NCBI GenBank assembly: GCA_031002005.1
Contig: CM061921.1
Location: forward strand, 127,812,597-127,876,596
Direction: 5' to 3'
DNA length: 64,000 nt
Source: Vandiemenella viatica
Lineage: Eukaryota > Arthropoda > Insecta > Orthoptera > Morabidae
The notes under the pieces are model-generated. The model was not told the DNA's origin. It saw only the letters and a program-made list of their open reading frames with translations, and ran no database searches. The position numbers and the translations under genes were made by a program. Of the stretch, positions 56,042-64,000 are shown in pieces (within the stretch, counting starts at the first letter, position 1; the number at the start of each line of letters is the position of its first letter).

Positions 56042-58101
56042 GTTGGCAGACCTGTATTATATATTAAAAACTAAAAAGTACGACTTCGTGATTGCTTTAT
56101 ATTCAAAGAAAGTAGTATTTGAAAATATGTTAATTAAACATTGTAGCATAAAATAAGTTTAAAAATCTGTTGAACAAAATAGCGAGAAAAATATGCACTA
56201 ACTTACTGTGAAAAACTAAAAGTGACAGTGAAATGAAAGTGTTTTCCCAATTTTATTATAACTTGAAGCACGTTATCAAGCAACAAAATATTAAATCTGA
56301 TTTTAGATATAATTATTGTGCGTGCAAAGAATATGCATGCTGGTTTCATTAAAAATAAAATATTCAAGAATAATTATTTGATATGCTGGTCTGATGAAAT
56401 TAAAATAAAATTAAGATCAGTGTAAGGTGCTTAATGGAAAAGGTGTAAAAATAACAGTGCTATTTAAGTATGTATAAGTAAAAGGTTATTGTTAAGGAAA
56501 TGTGTGCTAGGTGAAATTGATAAGGCGTGCCAGAAATAATTTTATTGAGTGACGCTGCAGCGAGAAAAAGAGAAAGATGTTGAAATGGTATGGCGAATGC
56601 GTATAAAAGTTGAAGGGTGCGGTGTAGTTAAACTATGAGCAACGGTACGGAGGTTAAGAACTAATTTTTGAGGAATTATCGAATGGGTCGAGAGTAGCAC
56701 GTGCTCGAAGTCAGAAAAGCATTAAATTAGGTGCGTGCGCAGTCAGGGAAGGGATAGACGTATCTCTACCCACAATACGATTTGCATAAGTCTATGTGTT
56801 ACGTATAAACTCCGGGAGATAAAATTTCCAGATCGTTATGAGACATTAATGTGAAATGTGTCGAAGGAAGTAAAGTTGCAAATTGTTAGCGAAAACGTCG
56901 AGAACTGGTCCAACCATTCAGGTGGCTGCGTACCAAAATGTTCCGATAAACTCCGTGAGTTGAAATAAAAAGAGATTAATATTTGGCAGCACCTGGTATA
57001 GCTAAAACGGCAGCGGTAATATCGGTAACAGCCACATCGTTCTGGCTTTTGTGTGCAAATGTTTCGAAAAATTCCACCGGTTGAAATATTAAGTGGTAGC
57101 AGATAAAGCATGTTATGTGCACGCAAGAAGTAAAAATATTGTTGAAGTAAGTGGCCACGGAAAAGTCGTATTGAGTTCGCACGCAAAAACTAAAATAGTG
57201 AGAAGCACCGATAAGTAAAAGCAAGCGTACATCTATGTAAGCAGTTAGATAAGTAACCTAAATACTGAGGTTCCCTGAACGGAAGTAAGCAACTAAGTTA
57301 AAGTGAACATAATCTCGAGAATTTACAAGAATATGAAAGTCCAACCATCGTTGCATGTTGAGTAACCCATCCAAGTAATTAATCCAAGAAAGAATAACAC
57401 TTTTATCAGAAGACAGTGAGCATAACACCTGAGACACTGGTTAAGCTTAGATCAAAAGTTAAAAAAAAAAAAATAGAAAAATATTTTAATAATGAAAGAA
57501 TAATGTGATTTAGATTGTGGAGAATATTTTAGATGCATGTGAGTGTAATAGTTCATTTAAGTAATGTATATGTTCAGGTAGCGAAACTATCGGTATATTA
57601 ACTGTAGTGTAATTGAAGAATTTGATAAGAGAGGTCTTATTGGGTAAGCTGGGATTATCACATTGTAGAATTTTATTCTGTATAAATGAATACATCTTTG
57701 TTTACAAGTACTGCAGAACAGAATTAGTAAAAAGTTATCTAGTTTAATGGCATATGTAGTATGAAATATGGAAATGTAGTGTAGTTCACTCTCCTAGTAT
57801 AAATAGAAATTAACTTAAAACATTGTATCTTGTCAGTCACTACACACGTAGCCAAATTCCAAGAATTCATTGGTAATTCTTTTCCTTAGAAATAGTTTCC
57901 CATGTAATAAATTTAGAAATGACTCATTCTTTCATGAATGGATGGATGATAATTTTGCCTATCCAGTTTTGTTAATTTAACATATAAATGTGATTTTTTC
58001 CCCCACAGTAATAACATGTTTTAAGTTTTTAAAAGAAATTGCCATACATATTAGTGGGTGATTCAAAATTCACTCAAAATATGCGAAAAATGTTAGGAAC
58101 A
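56042..58101. other. No gene; purine-rich stretch 56.5-57.5 kb
   Basis: The + strand has repeated AAGT, GTGAAA and AGTAAG words and a GCGTATAAAAGTTGAAGG near 56598, which could be an LTR promoter and leader. No protein domain or LTR pair was found. Near 58060 GGGTGATTCAAAATTCACTC resembles the end of the 18058 mariner family. Confidence 0.3.
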
Positions 58102-58113
58102 TATTCCGCTGCA

Positions 58114-58353
58114 TTTTTTTTTTATCAGCTTAACGTCTCCTATAACAACTAGGTCTTTAGAGACGGGAAAGGATGGGGGGGAAGGAATGGGAAGGAATTC
58201 GGCCATGGCCTTTTGAAGGAAGCATCCCGGCATTTACCTGGAGTGATTTGGGGAAACCATGGAAAACCCAAACTGGATGCCCGGACGGGGATTCGAACCG
58301 CCGTCCTCCAGAATGCGAGGCCAGAACGCTAGCCGTAACACCACCACACTCGG
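58114..58353 (-). mobile_element. tRNA-derived SINE with 12-bp target duplication
   Basis: Minus-strand copy of the main SINE family: ACCGAGTGTGGTGGTGTTAC, B box GGTTCGAATCC, CAAATCACTCCAGGTAAATG, AAGGCCATGGCCGAATTCC, and an A run (T run near 58115). TATTCCGCTGCA is repeated exactly at 58102-58113 and 58354-58365. Confidence 0.9.
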
Positions 58354-58365
58354 TATTCCGCTGCA

Positions 58366-60003
58366 GTCGAATTGTTTCAGCGACAACTTGCAGCGAACGG
58401 CCGCGCGACGAGCAAGAATGCTGTCGACGCAGCATTTCTCAAGTTACGAGTCGGCGACCTGGCACATCGCTACAGTCAGCCACGAGTGAAAAGAAAGTAT
58501 TATATAGACTATTAATGGACTTTTTCACTAAGCCAATTGTTCGTCCTCTATAATAATGATTTTCGTATTTTATTTTAACTAAATAATTGTCTTATATAAA
58601 ACGAAAATAGTTATGTTCAGGTCATAGTGATACAGCGTAGATTATGTTATCAAGATTCAGAGTTAGAACAACTTGTGAACGCACATTTCAGATTACTGAT
58701 TATCGAACTAGTGACATTTAATCGGATTTAAAACAATTTCCCTTTTATTTCATGTCAATCTTAGTTTATACGCAGTCTAAAATACCAAAGGTGCAGACTT
58801 TAAATTTCTTTCATTTTGCAATAATGTAAACATTAAACCTTAACTCTCTGTAAACAACGATATTTCATTTTGAATAAGGAATTTTCATATTTTGGATACA
58901 TCAGTAGTAATCAAGCATAAATTCAAGAACAATAACATCTTATGCTAATTGTAACTATGAATCTTTATCACACAATGGCACGATGTTTATAATAACTCAC
59001 GCAGTCAACTAGTTTGATGAAATCTTAGTACCATAAAGCACCACTTAGCACCTGTGTACATATTGGTGACATATGAGAATAATTACTAACTTGCTTTTGT
59101 AACTTGTCGTTTAGTAACAAATAATTATGATATATGTAACCTTTTCTCTAATTGATCGATGATATTTTAAATCTGAGCAATAGCCACTTAATAATTGAAT
59201 TATTTTATTAATTTCATAATTTTATTGATTTAATAAATAACATTGAATTTACTTTTATACTAGACTGTAAGGATAAAACCCGGAAAGCAAATTTTATTTT
59301 TAATATTTGTTTTATTTGACAAATGGCGAAGTGAATGGTGGATCAATATCCCTATGCAGTGTTATGACATTATACGTGGTTTGGAAGGCGGAGGTATGTG
59401 AACGTCATTATGGACATATATATTCATTTGAAAGAATGAGGATTTTTAGATAGATGAAATATTTCGTAAAGTTAGTCGAGCCTCAAACCAGAATGCAAGC
59501 GCGAGTGTCAGCAAGTGCTGTTTATTGGTAAAACGCTGACGGCTGACTAAGAGGACATCGCTGTGTTCAGTGACGCCAAACCGAACTTACGAGCGAGCAG
59601 AGCAAGCCATACTCGTCCTCACTTTGTCGATGATTACCAAACAGTCAATATGGGCTAATTCTTAGCTAGACCGTGTCTCGGTAGCTTGCTTCGCTACCAT
59701 GCATCCATCACGCCAATTCGCCATTCAATCAGTAAGTTAACATTGTCTGTCATTTTGAGCGGCTCACTCAATGAATAATATTTGTAGAGGCTATCGGGAG
59801 TTATCCTTACAGATCACGCTCTAAACTGTATTCATACAGTCTTCATTGGTCAATAAAAGGGATTCTAAATACGATAGTCGCCTACATTATTTATTGGGTA
59901 GATTCTCAGCTGGGTTATCATTTTGCCCTCAACCTTCACTGCCTAAACCGGTTCTGCAACCGTAACTAATGGAGTGGTATCAATGATTCCTGACAATTAA
60001 CAT
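58366..60003. other. No gene seen
   Basis: AT-rich, with a GC-richer patch near 59460-59720 that has no recognisable coding or repeat structure. Confidence 0.35.
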
Positions 60004-60129
60004 CTTACTATAGCCCACAAGCCATTGCTTAGATCATCAGAAGACATCTTCAAGAGAGAAGAGGATTACAGCGCAAGAGGAATAGAAGACTTAGTAAATG
60101 TCCCAAAGGTCATTAAACTTCCACCCTAG
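60004..60129 (+). other. Exon-like 41-codon open stretch, unknown
   Basis: From 60004 to the stop at 60127-60129 the frame reads LTIAHKPLLRSSEDIFKREE, then DYSARGIEDLVNVP and IKLPP. The composition is protein-like (charged, few rare residues). An acceptor-like ttactatag ends at 60013, and a donor-like gtaaat lies within it near 60099. I do not recognise the sequence. It could be an exon, a transposon piece or chance. Confidence 0.25.
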
Positions 60130-60575
60130 AGTCCTATTCCAAGAAAAGCCCACAAATCCCCCCCCCCTCATCCATTCAGGCCACTTGACAACGTAAGGTT
60201 CGGCACAGGGGGTACAAGCCGGACAGTATTATAGACTGTATTTAAGAACCAGTAATACCAATAGTCAGCTTTATTTCCACGGATAACTTTGATCGGCGAA
60301 AGGCTTCTACTATAACAATTATTTTCCATAGTAAATGTAGTATTGTGTATAGGATTAGATTTTACTTGCCACTTATGTTGGTTTAAGTGCAGCAAGGATG
60401 CAGTTATTTTTCACTTTCCCAAGTCGATTTAATTATGTCTTAATGGCATAAAGAAGTTTTGTAAACTCTGAAAGTAAACTTCTGTCTTTGTGCTTATAAA
60501 TTCACTGTAACAAATAAAGCATGCAATATGTAGCCTGATGTGTACGGAGTGACTACCACCAGGTAAACAGATCTT

Positions 60576-60805
60576 CTGTTTCCCCCCCCTCCCCAGTCTT
60601 CGTAGTCGAGGTCATTACATGTGAGAGAGGATTGAGGGCAAGGAACGGGAAGGAGTTCGGCAACATCCTTTAGTAGAAACCATCCCGGCATTTTCCTGGA
60701 GTGATATCTGGAAACAATTGAAACTGAAAACGTTTGGCCGGACGGGGATTTGAACTTGTCTGCTCCCCAGTGGCAGCCCCAAGTGTTAACGCTCACCGAC
60801 CCTCC
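60576..60805 (-). mobile_element. Divergent tRNA-derived SINE, minus strand
   Basis: The minus strand has CGGTGAGCGTTAACACTTGG, a degraded B box GTTCAAATCC, GGAAAATGCCGGGATGG, CCGAACTCCTTCCCG and AATGACCTCGACTACG, the family order. The 3' end is G-rich instead of an A run. No target duplication was found. The 100-residue open frame across it is a shadow. Confidence 0.75.
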
Positions 60806-61727
60806 TTATTTCAAGCTAACACCCTTTGAATCACACGAGCTTCTTCCCTCTGGTCAACCCGTATTTCTATATACGGTGAGCGGCGAAGAATGTGTCCGAA
60901 ATCCTCAGCGTTTCGATTGATACCGCAACTCTCACAGTGCAAAACAAGAACCTCGATGGAAAGACAAAGAAAGGTCATAACCAGTTCAACTAATTAAATA
61001 AGTGTAACTCGTTTCACTCAGTTCCTAACATCAAGATGTAATTCGGAAAGATATTGACAGTTTACAGCCAACCACTAAATTTTCAAAATTATTCGAGCCA
61101 CAAATATGTAACATATAGGTGACTAATCGTTCCAAAAATTTACGTATCTTTCAATAAGTTTGTGGAAAGGTCTGATTAGTAATAATAATAACAATATTTA
61201 AGATTTTGCATTGGAAAATTTTGAGTAAGTCTGAGTAATTTAGTCTTCCGTGTCAGTATAGTGTGTTGTTTGCTGCTATATTGGGCACCTCTTAGCAAAT
61301 GCAAATATTTTCCTTCCATCTGGTGCTAACCCTTAGCCGAGAATAACAGATCTCCATTTTTTAGCTTTGTAAATACTGACAGAGTTCAGAATTCTTCCAG
61401 GGATCTGTAAAACAACATGACAACTGCCTAAAGCCTTTTCGTTGGGGAATCTCCCAAACTTTCCGAATGTGTCATGATGTTCGGAAATGAGAATAAGGCA
61501 GAAGGCGTGAGATAAGTCACGTCAATTCGAATAACTGAAACATTTATGGCGTTACTGTTCTTTGTAACACCACATTCAATGTACGAACTGCTAAAAATAT
61601 AAAGATGAATCATAAAAATTATTTCTGCTGCATAGCAGAAAACTCAGAAATTGTTTATTTTATTTATTTATTTTATTATTTATTTATTGTTACATAGATC
61701 CCTGCTGAGGAAAGAAGAGATACATGT

Positions 61728-61731
<4 letters not shown>
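60806..61731. other. No gene seen
   Basis: AT-rich DNA with a TTTA/TTTAT repeat patch near 61655-61690. Confidence 0.4.

Positions 61732-61781
<50 letters not shown>
61732..61781. repeat. (TA)n microsatellite, about 25 units
   Basis: An uninterrupted TA run directly precedes a LINE 3' end. Confidence 0.95.
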
Positions 61782-61784
<3 letters not shown>

Positions 61785-61960
61785 ACCCAAAATGAATACC
61801 AGTTGAAGTTATAAATAATCTGCCAAAACGCTGAAAGAATTTAAAATTAACATTCGTGAAGGGCAAAAGTGGGTGGGTTGAAGAAAGTGGAAAAATGTTT
61901 GTGAAGAGAAATTGCCACCAGGGCGTTCGCTCCATAGCAGTTAAATAAAAAATAATAATA
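61782..61960 (+). pseudogene. Truncated LINE 3' end
   Basis: The + strand reads INNLPKR, KNLKLTFVKGKSGW and CHQGVRSIAV, then an AATAATAATA tail. The same wording occurs at 63536-63680 and, inverted, at the 3' end of the LINE at 1242-4060. This is the last ~50 residues of that LINE family's protein plus a simple-repeat tail. Confidence 0.6.
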
Positions 61961-63479
61961 AAAAACACGAAGAAAAAGCAAATAAAATAAAAAGCAAACA
62001 TTAATTTTTACAACTGAATTTTTCAAAAGGTATATTAGATACCATTAATTCTTTTGAATAATTTCTTGACTAGAGTTTCGAGTATCCAATAAGATAATCC
62101 CTCAGTTTTTCTTAAAATAAATCTTTATTATTTGCAAACTGTTTTATGATTTTTGGAAGTTTACTAAACATGAATCCCAGAAAAATTAACTCCTCTTTGA
62201 TCTAATGACAGAGATGCTTGTGTTTTGTACAAGTAATCGGGATCGCAATTAAGTATACGATACCCAGCATGTAGCCTATGGACCCGCACCACAAAGGTGG
62301 TACACCAAAAATCGACCTGCACCAAATGCCAAAAAAAAAAAATCAATTATATGCAAAGAAAGTAATTTATTATCAAAACGGTTTTAGCACCGAAGAACTT
62401 ACAACACTCATGAAAACATAAAACAATCTTCCCGCATGCGTAGTTCAATCATTTGAGTACTGGTGTGCTGTAAAATAACATTTCAATGAACCTATACTGG
62501 AAAGTAACAACTTCGCAGCTCAACGAGGACTTGTAACATAAGGTTGCAGTATACTGTGGTCGGGGCGTATGAATGTATGTATATTGGAGTCACTGTCGTA
62601 CAGTTGCAATACCAACCAAAATTCTCTAGCCTTCATGTCCGGAAGGTTAAAAAAGATAAATTCATTTTGCTAACTGTGTAAACATGACGGGATGGAGTTT
62701 CGAGTTTTAATATTTTGTTTGAAAGTATGTATTTATATAAAAGAAAAATACATTCGTTTATAATTTAAATAGGTGTATTTAGAATTTAACATAAGCTCAA
62801 TGTTTATTTCGTTTTCATATACGCTTGTAATTTGTTGTTTTAAGTAATTTTATTTCTTTTTAAAATTTTATATCAGCATTTAGGAATTTCGATCACTTGA
62901 CATGGCATGAAACGGCTCTGAATAGTAAAATGTTGTCTAAAAAAGTTTACTCGCTGTCCTCCTGTTGACATGCATGTATGAATGATCAATATTGAGTTTT
63001 TTTTATTTTTCTCTATTGCTTGTTTTTGTGATCTTAATCATTGTTGATTTATTTTTTTATCTTAATATATAGACCTAGTCTTTCGTATTGTTGTTAAGTC
63101 TTTTGAGTTTGTAATTCCGCGAGCTTTTGCTGAGGTGATAGGTCCCAACGAAACAACTGTAACAGCCTTCAGAACCAGCCCTTGTATGAAGTGTTATTTG
63201 AAAAAATTATGTATAGCGAGCTGGGAGTTGATCAATTATTGTTCCTTATAATTTTAGTGTTATTAATTGTAAATTTGTATAAATAAACATTGTTTTATGG
63301 AAAGAAACTATGTAAATGCTATTTAACATGTTCAAGGAGAGTATTATGCATAAAACATTAATTAAAAGATTGTACTTGTAAGAGTTTAGGTGAGCTACGA
63401 CGTTTAGAGTGGTTTGTACTGATTTATGTAGATGATTTTGTGTGTAAATATCTTTAATTTTTATTACCGTGTGTTTTAT
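61961..63479. other. No gene seen
   Basis: AT-rich, unassigned. An A run (62331-62342) and several T runs are present. Confidence 0.4.
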
Positions 63480-63690
63480 GTTGACTCTTTAGAAACATCC
63501 ACTTACACTCGATCCTACGAAAGGATGTGAGCGATTGGAATAAATTACCAAGAGAATTGATGAATAATTTACCAAAAACACTGAAAGAATTCACAGTAAA
63601 AGACAGTTGAGGGGTGTGTAGGGAGATTGCCACTGGAGCGTGCACTTCATCGCAATTTTGTCAATTATATCAATTGTGAATGATTTTGTA
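63480..63690 (+). pseudogene. Truncated LINE 3' end, second copy
   Basis: From about 63534 the + strand reads WNKLPRELMNNLPKTLKEFT, then an EIATGACTSSQF block. W..LP.EL......L..F is the usual C-terminal signature of this LINE group. It is related to 61782-61960 and to the 3' end of 1242-4060. It is 5'-truncated; no target duplication was found. Confidence 0.65.
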
Positions 63691-64000
63691 TTAATTCTGA
63701 TTGTTTTAATGTGGTTTTGATTGTTAGCTGCATTGTCGCCGTTCGAGAAAAATCGAGTGGCTTTCTTTGAATTATTCTGGATGTTTCTAAAGTGTCTATT
63801 TGAGCGCTCAGAGGTTGCGAGCAGAGAGAGTTGTCAGTCGGTTGGAAGTGTGTGAGTTTAATCGCTGGGACTTAGTATCTTTGGATGGAGACGATGCCTT
63901 GCGTTGTAATGTCATTATAGAGCGCACGAGAAAATAAACATAACTTAAAGTGATTATTCGGAGTTGATATTTCAAGCAACAAAATACCTATGATTGCACT
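63691..64000. other. Window end, possible LTR-like sequence
   Basis: GAGCGCTCAGAGGTTGCGAG, TTGTCAGTCGGTTGGAAG and an AATAAACATAA polyadenylation-like word near 63934 resemble the R-U5 part of a Gypsy-type LTR. The element would continue outside the window, so this is a guess. Confidence 0.25.

Noticed and set aside
14497..64000. Upstream adenylyl cyclase exons (membrane helices 1-5)
   Set aside because: No minus-strand frame with matching sequence and splice sites was recognised, so none is claimed.

Overview
This window looks like AT-rich nuclear DNA from an insect with a large, repeat-loaded genome. Three things point there: an animal adenylyl cyclase gene split by GT-AG introns, one of them 8.6 kb; many tRNA-headed SINEs whose body resembles SINEs I associate with polyneopterans (orthopterans, stick insects, cockroaches, termites); and a mix of LINEs, mariner-like elements, a Penelope-like element, a Polinton and MITEs. 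No bacterial-style operon and no CRISPR array is visible. The species cannot be named from the sequence.

Layout. (1) 1-5.2 kb: a broken non-LTR retrotransposon on the minus strand, two SINEs, and a hAT-type MITE with a perfect 8-bp target duplication lying next to a host exon. (2) 5.2-14.5 kb: three consecutive minus-strand exons (14347-14496, 13909-14030, 5241-5333) of a membrane adenylyl cyclase of the animal type 5/6 class. Reading frame and phase carry through both introns. The exons cover the end of the first membrane block and the start of catalytic domain C1, including the first metal-binding Asp. The 8.6-kb intron holds SINEs, a ~168-bp tandem repeat, a LINE scrap and a foldback element with a hammerhead-ribozyme-like core. 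(3) 17.0-22.0 kb: a large, young inverted duplication (arms of about 1.15 kb, spacer 919 bp) whose junction cuts a mariner-like transposase just after its second catalytic motif. A second mariner-like element with an intact 352-codon transposase later inserted into the right arm; the left arm keeps the empty site. (4) 22.3-24.0 kb: a candidate spliced gene of very short exons, all joined in phase 1, downstream of a TATA box and divergent from a small ORF with two CxxC pairs. I do not recognise either. (5) 25.9-36 kb: a decayed Polinton/Maverick (adintovirus-like) element with protein-primed DNA polymerase B, retrovirus-type integrase, a minor-capsid-like ORF and an adenovirus-type protease split by a LINE. 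(6) 36.7-44.7 kb: a SINE with a 15-bp target duplication, a Penelope-like element with GIY-YIG nuclease, nested LINEs, a second hammerhead-like foldback and a foldback MITE. (7) 44.7-64 kb: mostly unassigned AT-rich DNA with scattered SINEs, LINE 3' ends, a TTAA-flanked DNA transposon and a (TA)n tract.

Only the cyclase is a confident host gene. Only the 20232-21290 transposase is an intact, recognised mobile-element gene. The micro-exon gene is the best candidate for something undescribed. Other coding traces are pseudogenes, and their boundaries are approximate unless a target duplication or splice site is quoted.
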